The notes beneath the pieces were generated by a model, which was not told the origin of the DNA, made no database searches, and worked only from the letters and a program-made list of their open reading frames with translations. From contig PAQF01000053.1 in NCBI GenBank assembly GCA_002709695.1, positions 1-46,679 on the forward strand: a stretch of DNA of 46,679 nucleotides, in the 5' to 3' direction. The DNA is from Candidatus Poribacteria bacterium. GTDB taxonomy: Bacteria; Poribacteria; WGA-4E; UBA9662. Shown here piece after piece: positions 1 through 8,034 of the stretch. The position numbers were made by a program, and so were the translations under genes. Positions within the stretch are counted from its first letter, which is position 1, and every line of letters starts with the position of its first letter.

Positions 1-456
1 CGTTGCCCCACCCGAAGACTCAATATCCGCAAACGTCAGCCAAACACAAGCCGCCTTCCCTTCGTTTTCCAGAAAAGGTACGCGTGATAATCCATCAGTA
101 TGACCTCGCCAGTTTCCATCTTTTACACACCCAGACACTTTCCCTGAAAAAGTAACGACAGGAAGGGGTTCTGCAGTAAGACGAAATGGACCATCAATCA
201 TGTGAGATACGACTTCCAATAATTTCGGATGTGTGGCAAAGCGAGCGATTTCAGGAATACTATGGTCGGGCGTCTTGAGTTGCCGTCGGGTTCCCCAGAT
301 ACCAGCATAAGACTCTGGAGATTCAGGTTGAATCTTATCAAGCAGAATGGCCGCACCTTCTTTTGCCTCTTCGATGGTAAGAACATTCTCAACGATTGTG
401 TAACCTTGATCAATAAATTGTTGGCGATAATCCTTAATTTTTTTTTGCTTTGACAT
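1..456 (-). CDS. Phytanoyl-CoA dioxygenase (PhyH) family protein, 3' part cut off by window start
   Basis: This reading frame is open from an ATG at 454-456 to the window edge and gives the first 152 residues. The N-terminus contains the typical PhyH opening (GYTIVENVLTIEEA, about residues 18-31). An HTD triad (His119, Asp121) matches the HxD iron-binding motif of Fe(II)/2-oxoglutarate oxygenases, and it is followed by a VWLTFADIE strand ending in SGGAT as in family members. The distal His and the Arg that binds 2-oxoglutarate would lie outside the window. No strong ribosome binding site precedes the ATG. The substrate is unknown: bacterial PhyH paralogues hydroxylate very diverse small molecules. 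It is one of five PhyH proteins here. Confidence 0.85.
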   Translation of the reverse strand, partial: MSKQKKIKDYRQQFIDQGYTIVENVLTIEEAKEGAAILLDKIQPESPESYAGIWGTRRQLKTPDHSIPEIARFATHPKLLEVVSHMIDGPFRLTAEPLPVVTFSGKVSGCVKDGNWRGHTDGLSRVPFLENEGKAACVWLTFADIESSGGAT

Positions 457-621
457 ATCACTTTTTCTATTTAAATTCAAACTATACCAAAAGATTATAA
501 ATAGACCTTTTCATAAATTTTATTAAAGCAAACCTAAAAAAGAGAAAAGCCCCAAATGATTAGTTTAAGTTATGTTCAATTCCGATAGGAACGATTTCAA
601 TTGGCCAATTAGGCCCAGAGC

Positions 622-1779
622 TCAGTTAATTTGAATCCGGCGAATCACCTGCCCATTACTTTCCCAATAAGTACGTTTACCAGTAATAGCAGGGGCATCC
701 ATCGTTGGCTGGATATTCCCGTGGACATCGATCGCACGGGAAACAACTGTATGCTCACCAACGACGGGTGTATCCCAATCGTAGTGCCAAATTTTCCATG
801 CGTGTTCGGCTTCTTGTGTAAGATCAAAAGTCGCCTTGAGCCAAGGCCCGTTGTCGATACTAACTTCGACCAATTTGATAGGCCGTCCCCAAGCAGCACC
901 GTAAATTCGGTATTTGTCGCCCACACGAGTGACCTTGGCAGCTAAGGATTTGATTTGTGTGCGTCCAACAGACGTCTCCATCCAAACCGATTTTCCACCC
1001 CTCTTTTCTTCGCGGATCGTCACGTAATCCCTAGCCATGAAACGACCCATATAACGCGTATCACGAACCTCAATGCGTTTCAGCCACTTTACGTTAGCAA
1101 TACCATACCAACCCGGGACAATTAACCGCACAGGGAAACCATTACCTTTGGGCAATGGCGCGCCATTCATTTCATAGCAAAGGAGATTTTCAGGTCGCAT
1201 GGCATCAGCAATAGACAAACTGCGAGCGAAATTCTGTCGCATTTTGATTTCCCTGACTTCCTCTTCCCCTTCATCACTACCGAAGAAAACCACTTCGATA
1301 CCATCCTCCAGTATACCGACCTCCTTCAAAACGGGGGCTAGCGCCGTCCCCGACCACTTTGCTGTTCCAATGGCACCAGTGAATGTAGGAAAGCCATGAT
1401 TCCCTGAACATTCCAAAGTGGAAATAACACTCTGCTTTGGCCGTTTTTTTATATCACTTAATGTCAGAGTCAAAGGGGATTCAACCATGCCGACAATTTC
1501 CAGTTTCCAGTCGGCAACACTTACCTCAGGCATATTATAGTGGGACACACTAAAAAACTTATCGTTAGGCGTTATCCAAGAATCAAGATAGTTCCAATCC
1601 AACAAATTGGCTTGGGAAGATGGAGGGTTTGGCGGTTGATCGAGGAATGGTACCAACACCTCCCCTATCCGACTAGGAAAAGCATGGGACAATAAAGGTG
1701 ATTTTAGCAACGCCCAACCAACAAGACCAGTAGAAGCCTGCATTAATAATTCCCTACGCGTCATCTGAGAAGATTTCAT
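622..1779 (-). CDS. Sulfite oxidase-like molybdopterin oxidoreductase, Tat-exported
   Basis: A 385-residue protein with a Tat-like N-terminus (TRRELL at residues 7-12, then a hydrophobic stretch), so it is probably folded with cofactor in the cytoplasm and exported. The motif STLECSGNHG places Cys124 as the expected molybdenum ligand of the sulfite oxidase/SoxC/YedY superfamily. The middle part, with GNGFPVRLIVPGWYG and VKWLKRIEV, is the oxidoreductase molybdopterin-binding domain. The C-terminal ~110 residues look like the Mo-co dimerization (Ig-like) domain. Length and domain order fit the sulfite oxidase group rather than the shorter MsrP. No cytochrome partner lies next to it, so electron acceptor and substrate are unknown. 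Confidence 0.88.
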   Translation of the reverse strand: MKSSQMTRRELLMQASTGLVGWALLKSPLLSHAFPSRIGEVLVPFLDQPPNPPSSQANLLDWNYLDSWITPNDKFFSVSHYNMPEVSVADWKLEIVGMVESPLTLTLSDIKKRPKQSVISTLECSGNHGFPTFTGAIGTAKWSGTALAPVLKEVGILEDGIEVVFFGSDEGEEEVREIKMRQNFARSLSIADAMRPENLLCYEMNGAPLPKGNGFPVRLIVPGWYGIANVKWLKRIEVRDTRYMGRFMARDYVTIREEKRGGKSVWMETSVGRTQIKSLAAKVTRVGDKYRIYGAAWGRPIKLVEVSIDNGPWLKATFDLTQEAEHAWKIWHYDWDTPVVGEHTVVSRAIDVHGNIQPTMDAPAITGKRTYWESNGQVIRRIQIN

Positions 1780-1891
1780 CGATAAACTCCTGTTAAATTC
1801 TACCTATTGAGCATGTTCGGCCAGTGACTTCCTGAATTCGGCCGTCTAAACGATGGTAACGTTCGTTCCTTTAGTCAACATGGGTCGAACT

Positions 1892-2755
1892 CTAGTGGAT
1901 TTCTATCCCAGCTTCCACACAAATACGCTGGACGTTGGCCGCAGCATGAGGATATTGGTCGTTACCCAAGTGTTCCAACAACATATAACCGTTCGGGTAA
2001 AGATCATGCCATCGCTGAAGAGCAGTAACCATGTCCAATTCCCCCTCACCAGGAACCTCTTCGTCTATATGTAAAACCAAACCAGATTTAACACAGATAT
2101 CTTTGCAGTGAGCTACAAAAGAAATTGGGCCCATGTAATCAAAAATGTGGTTAAGGCGCTCCGTACTATTGTATACCTGAGACATTGACTGGAAATGGTT
2201 AACATAGTCCATGACAACACCCATTCGATCTGAGCCCACTGCGTCGATGACCTCCTTATTAGTTTCGGGTGAATCCATGATGGTAAGGGCATGGGTTTCT
2301 ATAACCACAGTAACACCCTCTAACTCAGCTTTGGCTGCAACCTGTTTCAGGGTCTTGATCAACCGCGCTTTGGACTCGGGCAACAGATTTTCCTTACAGG
2401 GACTATAGGATCCCGCAGGGTTAAGGCTACCAGTACGAATCAAACAAGTATGGGCATTGAGTTCCCGAGCGACCTCAATGCCGCATCCAATTTTACGAAT
2501 AACATGGGCACAGACCTCAATATCGTAATCAAAAAGGCATTCACCGAAGGCAATACCAAATTGAGGAAGATCCATACCAGCTTGAGCAAAGACAGTTCGG
2601 ACCTTTTCGCATTCTGACATTTGAACATCAAAGAGTTGCTCACCAACACCATGGAATGCGGCTCCGGTCAGCCCCAAGGCGCTAATTGCTTGTAGATGTT
2701 GAAGGGTAATAGTCTGAAAATCTTGCGGAACCATACCGCAGACACCAAGTCGCAT
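1892..2755 (-). CDS. Sugar phosphate isomerase/epimerase (xylose isomerase-like TIM barrel)
   Basis: About 287 residues of the AP-endonuclease-2/xylose-isomerase-like TIM barrel family. Likely metal ligands are visible in order along the barrel: Glu in VVIETHA, Asp in VVMDYVNH, His in FVAHCKD and Glu in YMLLEHLG. These enzymes isomerize or epimerize sugars and inositols, or act as dehydratases. The start is taken at the ATG at 2753-2755, which lies 4 nt after a perfect AGGAGG. A GTG immediately upstream is also in frame but sits too close to that site. Neighbouring dehydrogenases on the same strand suggest sugar or polyol catabolism; the exact substrate cannot be read. Confidence 0.85.
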   Translation of the reverse strand: MRLGVCGMVPQDFQTITLQHLQAISALGLTGAAFHGVGEQLFDVQMSECEKVRTVFAQAGMDLPQFGIAFGECLFDYDIEVCAHVIRKIGCGIEVARELNAHTCLIRTGSLNPAGSYSPCKENLLPESKARLIKTLKQVAAKAELEGVTVVIETHALTIMDSPETNKEVIDAVGSDRMGVVMDYVNHFQSMSQVYNSTERLNHIFDYMGPISFVAHCKDICVKSGLVLHIDEEVPGEGELDMVTALQRWHDLYPNGYMLLEHLGNDQYPHAAANVQRICVEAGIEIH

Positions 2756-3036
2756 CACACCTCCTCTTTAACTGTAAAATATAAAGTTTCTTCAGTACTA
2801 AAAATCCTACTGTCTAATACATAGTGATTACTTAGTTTTGCTCACGAATTCGGCATGATCATTGTAAACCAGAAACCTTCTATACTAACTATCCAAGATA
2901 AGTAACTAAACAAAAGATTCAACGATACTTACTCGATCATCGTCTAAGCATGATTTCAAACGCTTTTGCCAATGTAAGCAATTCTTGAAATAACTGGGGA
3001 AAAAATCACGTCGCAAGTCGCAATTGGCAACAACGC

Positions 3037-3822
3037 TTACCGCTCCCCAGTTTTCAATCTGTCCCAATCTCCCAAACTAATCACCAGTTGATTCGCGGCT
3101 ATAATTGCCCCTTCATCGCTGACCAACTCCGTCAGAAAAGCAGCCGACGCATCAGGACTGGCGCATTCAGCACGTATCTTGGCCTCAGCCTCTTGCCGCG
3201 ACTCTCCGTGTTGATCAGCTGAATCACCTGCAGCCTTAATCTTCATATGGGTGGCCATATTAGCCGGCAAAGCAACATGAATACGGATATTCAGCGGTTG
3301 GAGTTGGGACTCAACGCAAAGCGCAATTCCTCGAACCCCTCCCTTACTGGCCGCATAGGCAACTGAGGAAGAGCCTCCGAAAATCCCAGCTCCTGACGCA
3401 AGAAGAACTAACACACCACCTCCATTTTTTGCCATTAAAGGCACAGCATGCTTAACACAAAAGAAACTTCCCGATAAATTGACCTCGATAACCTCCGCCC
3501 ATGACTTGGAGCTAAACTGGTCTACCCTTTGACCCGCGTTCAATAAAATACCAGCACAATTAATCAAAATATCTAGCTGTCCGAAGAGCTTCTCGGTCTG
3601 TTCGATCAAACATGCCACCTGATCTTCTTGTGCGAGATTCACAGCTACGGCACAGGCCCTTCCTCCATTACTCGTTATGATCTCGGCAGTATTTTCAGCA
3701 CCATCCAAGTTCACATCAGCAACAATCACCTTCGCCCCAATATCAGCACATTGTATAGCTGTAGCATGCCCTAACCCCTCAGCACCACCAGTTACCACTA
3801 TTACTTTATCTTTGAGCGACAT
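3037..3822 (-). CDS. Short-chain dehydrogenase/reductase (SDR)
   Basis: A classical SDR of about 261 residues. The N-terminal TGGAEGLG is the TGxxxGxG dinucleotide-binding motif, INCAG corresponds to NNAG, and YAASK is the YxxxK catalytic pair with upstream Ser residues in LASGAG. The start is set at the ATG at 3820-3822 because GGAGG lies 8 nt upstream; an in-frame ATG seven codons earlier has no such site. It probably oxidizes or reduces a sugar, polyol or hydroxy acid with NAD(P). It lies on the same strand as the sugar isomerase and the zinc dehydrogenase, but gaps of roughly 280 and 480 bp make a single operon doubtful. Confidence 0.9.
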   Translation of the reverse strand: MSLKDKVIVVTGGAEGLGHATAIQCADIGAKVIVADVNLDGAENTAEIITSNGGRACAVAVNLAQEDQVACLIEQTEKLFGQLDILINCAGILLNAGQRVDQFSSKSWAEVIEVNLSGSFFCVKHAVPLMAKNGGGVLVLLASGAGIFGGSSSVAYAASKGGVRGIALCVESQLQPLNIRIHVALPANMATHMKIKAAGDSADQHGESRQEAEAKIRAECASPDASAAFLTELVSDEGAIIAANQLVISLGDWDRLKTGER

Positions 3823-4301
3823 ACGGTATTCCTCCCAAGCCAAATCCCATCTAATAAATCAATTGCCATATACGGAGTGATCTTTTCCTTCAAGACCCAC
3901 TTGAACCCAAAAACTGAGTATGACAAATATGTTTCCCACTGTCAAGCCACAGCAAAAACACAATGTGATTTTATTTGCCTGAAACAACCATTAGCAACAA
4001 TCAAATAGTTCTATTCCAGAACCTGAGAGACATTAAATCAATATAGAGATAAGGTATATTCTAGCATGACAAACCGTCATTTTATTACAGTATCTCTTGA
4101 GCTAAATCTTCCAGCCGATGAAAATTTAGAATTGAAGGAGAAGCAAAAGATTGAGAAAACTTAGGTTCAAAGGGCTAAAACTAACAAAGCTATCATATCA
4201 GTTTGAAAATCTGAGTTTTTTCAGGCTAAAGACTAACGCTATTTTAACCTAAACTAATTTACATAGGTAGATCATATGAGAATATATACTCCTAATTACC
4301 T
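3823..4301. other. Intergenic stretch, mostly featureless
   Basis: An AT-rich gap of about 480 bp between two minus-strand genes. Apart from a possible 32-codon plus-strand ORF at 4066-4164 and a small TGAC/GTCA inverted repeat overlapping its start, I see no RNA gene, convincing terminator or mobile-element end. It presumably holds the promoter of the SDR gene. Confidence 0.5.
4066..4164 (+). CDS. Possible 32-residue small ORF
   Basis: An ATG-to-TAG frame of 32 codons starting MTNRHFITVSLELN, with a charged Lys/Glu-rich end. A weak AAGG lies about 12 nt upstream. The composition looks protein-like, but the ORF is short, unrecognised and in an AT-rich gap, so it may be chance or the front of a lost gene. 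Confidence 0.2.
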   Translation: MTNRHFITVSLELNLPADENLELKEKQKIEKT

Positions 4302-5339
4302 CTAGGCATTAGGATGAATAATAACCTTATTGCGCCTAGTTGAAGCCATGACATCTAAAGCTTGATTAATTTCAGATAGGGGAAACCTATGAGAGATCAC
4401 CTGTTTGGGGTCTACAAGATCTCGTTGCATCAACCGGATAGCCTGTTGCATAGCCAGCGGATTGGTCCCAAAGCTGGCGTCCATTCGAGCTTCAAGAAAG
4501 TGTATCAGCCCACCGTCTAAGCTAAATTCCTCTGGTGTAGTAATACCAAATACGTTCCAGCGCGTACCTCGACGGAGCAGACTCACCATCAACTTTACTG
4601 CTTCGATAGGACCAGCAGCTTCAATCACTAAATCAGGCCCATCCGGCATGATGTCATATATAACCCGCTTTGAATCCACTTGTTTAGGATTAACAGTGTG
4701 AGTTGCCCCTAACCGTTTAGCTGTTTCCAACGAGTAATCACTCAAATCTACTGCGACCAAACGACCAGCTCCAGCGGCTTTTGCTACCATTAAACAGTAA
4801 ACCCCAATACTTCCCGTACCAATAACAACAACATCATCTCCCACCCTCATTTCAGATTGGTGTATAATTCCTTTCCATGCGCCACTGACAGGCTCCGTTT
4901 GACAAGCAGCATCAAAATCAATCGACGTTGGTTTGTGGTATACAGTATTTGCACCCGTTAGCATATACTGCGAAAAACTGCCCGGGCGCACATCATCCGG
5001 CCCATCTCCACCCGTAGTATACGACTCCTGACAATAGTGAGTCATTCCCATACGACAATATTGGCAGAGTCCACAGTATCCGCTCGGTTGGATGATCACG
5101 TCATCACCCTCTTTAACATGAGTAACGTGATCCCCTATGGCTGCTACAATCCCAGCAGGTTCATGGCCAGGTATCAGGGGGAAATCCACATTACGACGGA
5201 TCCCCCGTATAGCCTTAAAGTCGGTAGCACAAAACCCACAGGATTGAATCTGTATTAGAACTTCACCTGCCCCTGGGTCTGGAATCGGAATATCTTCCAG
5301 CAAAAGGTTATTGTAGTCACGTAATACTGCTGCTAACAC
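4302..5339 (-). CDS. Zinc-dependent alcohol/polyol dehydrogenase (MDR family)
   Basis: A 345-residue medium-chain dehydrogenase. Catalytic zinc ligands are visible as Cys37 (CGFCATD) and His59-Glu60 (PGHEPAG). The four structural-zinc cysteines are Cys89, Cys92, Cys95 and Cys103. The Rossmann motif VVIGTGSIGVY is at about residues 172-182, with an acidic residue (VAVDLS) consistent with NAD preference. It resembles sorbitol/threonine dehydrogenase-type enzymes that oxidize a secondary alcohol. Substrate is not determinable from sequence. The neighbouring SDR and isomerase suggest a sugar or polyol pathway. Confidence 0.9.
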   Translation of the reverse strand: MLAAVLRDYNNLLLEDIPIPDPGAGEVLIQIQSCGFCATDFKAIRGIRRNVDFPLIPGHEPAGIVAAIGDHVTHVKEGDDVIIQPSGYCGLCQYCRMGMTHYCQESYTTGGDGPDDVRPGSFSQYMLTGANTVYHKPTSIDFDAACQTEPVSGAWKGIIHQSEMRVGDDVVVIGTGSIGVYCLMVAKAAGAGRLVAVDLSDYSLETAKRLGATHTVNPKQVDSKRVIYDIMPDGPDLVIEAAGPIEAVKLMVSLLRRGTRWNVFGITTPEEFSLDGGLIHFLEARMDASFGTNPLAMQQAIRLMQRDLVDPKQVISHRFPLSEINQALDVMASTRRNKVIIHPNA

Positions 5340-5666
5340 GTCTTATTCCAGATCAAATGGTTAACAAACCAAAATATATGTGCCATAAACTATATACGGG
5401 AACGGTAAATTCACCCATCATATACCACCAATATCTTCTGCGTCAAATGATTTCCATCTGCACCCGTTCGATTTCCAAAAGAGCCTTAAAGCAACTTCTC
5501 CCAAATAATGGTAAAAACACAACCTCCCCAAGAATTCACAGTTAAATTTTCGCCACTAAAACCGGACACATACTTAGGAAATAATTAAAGATTGTGTTTT
5601 TTTAAAATCAACTATAATATAATACTATATACGATATTCGTTTAAAACGATAAAGGGAAGATTTAA
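5340..5666. other. Intergenic stretch between divergent genes
   Basis: About 327 bp between divergently transcribed genes. The half next to the plus-strand gene is very AT-rich and holds the candidate promoter listed separately. I find no coding signal or RNA gene. Confidence 0.5.
5592..5623 (+). promoter_or_regulatory. Candidate promoter for the secreted-protein/phosphodiesterase cluster
   Basis: TTGTGT at 5592-5597 is followed by overlapping TATAAT boxes at 5613-5618 and 5618-5623, giving spacers of 15 or 20 bp. Both spacings are off the ideal 17. The location about 45 bp upstream of the first gene of the cluster supports a promoter role, but AT-richness makes chance boxes common. Confidence 0.3.
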
Positions 5667-6314
5667 ATGAGGCTAAGAACATTAATAATTAGCACCACGA
5701 TTTGTTTGTTTCTTTTGATTAGTATCTCGAGTTTTGCTTGGGATCGTGCCATCGAAGCAGAAAAAGCAGGAAGAATAGAAGATCCAATGATTATTGCTGA
5801 TGATGCTAAGGCCTCTGATGGTAAATTCATCTGGATGGAAGGAAAACCTGCCACTGGTGGTGGAGGTAAAGGCTGGGCTGAATGGACCATTCAGATTCCT
5901 AAAGCAGGAACCTATGCTTTATGGGGAAGAGTGCTCGCTTGGGATGGCAATAGCGACTCCTTCTGGGTAACTTGGCAACCAGTTGATCCAAATGAAGATG
6001 CACAAGCCACACAGAATAAACAATTTCGGTGGGGAGTAGAGAGTGGACCTGAATGGCACTGGGACCGTATAAATCATTGGTTAGACGAAGGTACATTCGA
6101 TCGTAAATGGAAATTTAACCAAGCAGGGAAAACAACCTTGCGGATCGCGGTACGGGAAGACGCCACTATGTTGGATGTCATATTCATTACGGACAATTTA
6201 TCCGAAGAAGAAGCCGAAGCCAAGCCACGCACCCCTAACGCAAGCGATGCTGATGTTCCTGTTGAAGTAAAAGGGAAATTAACATCGACTTGGGCGCAGA
6301 TAAAAAACCGATAG
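5667..6314 (+). CDS. Secreted protein, beta-sandwich/carbohydrate-binding-like, tandem paralogue 1
   Basis: A 215-residue protein with a clear signal peptide (MRLRTLIIS, then a hydrophobic run to about residue 23). The mature part has a GGGGKGWAEW turn, a strand pair IPKAGTYALWGRVLAWD and an aromatic-rich core, including SDSFWVTWQP and WHWDRINHW. The pattern 'ligand sheath, P..G.Y.LW.RV, D.N.DSFWV' resembles CBM6/35/36-type galactose-binding folds, so extracellular glycan binding is plausible but inferred. A GGGAAG site precedes the ATG. The next gene is a close paralogue, and a phosphodiesterase and a PhyH-HEAT protein follow on the same strand. Confidence 0.8.
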   Translation: MRLRTLIISTTICLFLLISISSFAWDRAIEAEKAGRIEDPMIIADDAKASDGKFIWMEGKPATGGGGKGWAEWTIQIPKAGTYALWGRVLAWDGNSDSFWVTWQPVDPNEDAQATQNKQFRWGVESGPEWHWDRINHWLDEGTFDRKWKFNQAGKTTLRIAVREDATMLDVIFITDNLSEEEAEAKPRTPNASDADVPVEVKGKLTSTWAQIKNR

Positions 6315-6394
6315 CATACCACCTTCTTGTTCGTATACCGTTAATTGGACGAAATTAATCACACTAAATTTAGAATACAGAGGGGAGAAAAACA

Positions 6395-7069
6395 GTGAAA
6401 AATCTGATTGTTTTTGCCTTAATTATTAGCCTTTCGTCTTTCATATCCGTCAATGGAAAGGATATCGAAATCGCTTTGGAAGCGGAACTAGCACAAAAGA
6501 TAAAAGAACCTATGATAGTTGATGATGACGACGTGGGGAAGAATGCGTCCAACGGTAAGTTTATTTGGATGGAAGGAAAACCTAAAGAAGGTGGTGGTGG
6601 CAAAGGTTGGGCTGAGTTCATCATCAATTTACCTGAATCAGGAAAGTATGCCCTCTGGGGGCACGTTACTGCCTGGGACGGTAACAGCGATTCTTTCTGG
6701 GTAACTTGGCAACCGGCTGATCCAAATGAAGATGCACAAGCCACGCAGAACAAACAATTCCGTTGGGGCGTAGCTGGTGGACCTGTATGGCATTGGGATC
6801 GCATTAACCATTGGCTGGATGCAGGAACATTTGACCGTGAATGGAAATTCAAGGAAAAAGGAGAAACCGTTCTACGGATTGCGGTCCGGGAAGATGCTAC
6901 CATGTTGGATGCAATTTTTGTAACTTCTAACGTGAAGGCTAAAGCTCCAGGAGAAGCTAACGTGCGATTGCCAACTAAAAAGGACATCAAAATTCAAGTT
7001 GAAGGACTTGCGGTAAATCAAAAAGGGAAAATCACCACCACCTGGGCAAAGATTAAATCTTTGCCATAG
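6395..7069 (+). CDS. Secreted protein, beta-sandwich/carbohydrate-binding-like, tandem paralogue 2
   Basis: A 224-residue paralogue of the preceding gene. It starts at GTG (6395), with GAGGGGAG a few bases upstream and no better ATG. It has a signal peptide ending near residue 21. The core region containing KFIWMEGKP, SDSFWVTWQP, DPNEDAQATQNKQFRWGV, HWDRINHWLD and IAVREDATMLD is almost unchanged between the two copies, whereas the N- and C-terminal segments differ. This points to a recent tandem duplication, or to gene conversion of the core. The C-terminus keeps a short K/R-rich TTWAKIKS-type ending also seen in copy 1. Role inferred as extracellular carbohydrate or surface binding. Confidence 0.8.
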   Translation: MKNLIVFALIISLSSFISVNGKDIEIALEAELAQKIKEPMIVDDDDVGKNASNGKFIWMEGKPKEGGGGKGWAEFIINLPESGKYALWGHVTAWDGNSDSFWVTWQPADPNEDAQATQNKQFRWGVAGGPVWHWDRINHWLDAGTFDREWKFKEKGETVLRIAVREDATMLDAIFVTSNVKAKAPGEANVRLPTKKDIKIQVEGLAVNQKGKITTTWAKIKSLP

Positions 7070-7084
7070 CAAAGGCATTCTAAT

Positions 7085-7135
7085 ATAATATTGCTATCAA
7101 TCTTTTTGTCCCACTAAGGAGGATAGCAATATTAT
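7085..7135 (+). promoter_or_regulatory. 14-bp perfect inverted repeat enclosing the ribosome binding site and start codon
   Basis: The arms 7085-7098 (ATAATATTGCTATC) and 7122-7135 are exact reverse complements. The 23-nt loop carries most of the AAGGAGG site (7116-7122), and the 3' arm ends inside the ATG (7134-7136) of the phosphodiesterase. In mRNA this would pair the first two bases of the start codon while leaving the ribosome binding site mostly in the loop. No U-run follows, so it is not a terminator. A translational control hairpin is the most direct reading; a dyad DNA operator is an alternative. Confidence 0.6.
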
Positions 7136-7940
7136 GTCAATAAAACCAGAACGGGTTTTTGTGATTGGTATTGACGGTGCTATGGGAAGCGCAATACGTG
7201 ATGGCAAAACCCCTAATATCGATGCCCTAGTAGCCGATGGCACAGTTAGCTATTCAGCCCAAGCAGTTTTACCCTCTGCCAGCTATCAGAATTGGGGAGC
7301 TCTCCTACACGGAGTAGGGTCAGAAAAACATGGGATTAACGGCGAAAACCCGATTTCCGAAGACGTTTCATGGCCCTCCTATCTCAAGGTTTTACAAAAA
7401 ACATATCCCCATATGACATGTGCTTTGTTCAGTTGCTGGAATCCAATTAACCTGCATATAATTGAGCAATCGATAGAAGCACACCGCGTTTCATTACCAG
7501 ACCCCGAACTTGCGGTTTCTGCAGCAGAATATATCCAACAACATGTTCCTGATCTCTTTTTTATGCAATTCGATTTGGTCGATGCTGCGGGCCATGCACA
7601 TGGATACGGTTCAGAAAAATATTTCGAGCAAATTGAGATCAATGATTCCGAAATTGGTCAGATTATTGATGCAATCAAGGACACTGGCGTTTACGAAGAC
7701 AGTCTGATTATGGTTATCTCCGATCATGGTGGAATTGGCACTGGGCACGGTGGTGATGAACCAGAATGCTTGGACATCTTTTGGAGCGCTCGTGGACCTG
7801 GGATTGCCCAAGGAGTTGAACTCGGCAGTCAAATCTCGATTAAAGATACACCCGCAATTATCCTCCATAGTTTTGGAGTTCCAATACCAGAGGGATATGA
7901 TAGCGTCATTACCAGAGAAATTTTCGCCAAAGAACTCTAA
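7134..7940 (+). CDS. Alkaline phosphatase superfamily type I phosphodiesterase/nucleotide pyrophosphatase
   Basis: A 268-residue cytoplasmic member (no signal peptide) of the alkaline phosphatase fold. Metal-site motifs appear in the family order: GIDG with Asp14, a VLPSASYQNW nucleophile region (Ser48 or Ser50), EKHGI, FDLVDAAGHAHGYG (Asp and His ligands), SDHGG and GTGHGG. These enzymes cleave phosphodiesters or phosphomonoesters of nucleotides, lipids or sugars. The AAGGAGG site lies 11 nt from the ATG, within the loop of a hairpin. A terminator-like hairpin follows the gene. The position just after two secreted binding proteins suggests a shared substrate, but this is an inference. Confidence 0.87.
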   Translation: MSIKPERVFVIGIDGAMGSAIRDGKTPNIDALVADGTVSYSAQAVLPSASYQNWGALLHGVGSEKHGINGENPISEDVSWPSYLKVLQKTYPHMTCALFSCWNPINLHIIEQSIEAHRVSLPDPELAVSAAEYIQQHVPDLFFMQFDLVDAAGHAHGYGSEKYFEQIEINDSEIGQIIDAIKDTGVYEDSLIMVISDHGGIGTGHGGDEPECLDIFWSARGPGIAQGVELGSQISIKDTPAIILHSFGVPIPEGYDSVITREIFAKEL

Positions 7941-7958
7941 TTGAAAAATGGAAAATAG

Positions 7959-7995
7959 GACCAGAATCTCACGTGTTCCGGTCTCTTTAGTTTTT
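7959..7995 (+). terminator. Probable intrinsic terminator after the phosphodiesterase
   Basis: GACC-A-GAA pairs with TTC-C-GGTC around a 9-nt loop, with one mismatch, and is followed by a T-rich tail (TCTTTAGTTTTT). It lies 18 bp after the stop codon and upstream of the PhyH-HEAT gene. Confidence 0.5.
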
Positions 7996-8034
7996 ATATT
8001 TTCTTTGATCTAATTAATAAAAGCAGGAGTGAAA

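Noticed and set aside
5357-5545. 62-codon plus-strand ORF in the divergent promoter gap
   Set aside because: No ribosome binding site, no motif, and a basic, low-information composition; probably chance.
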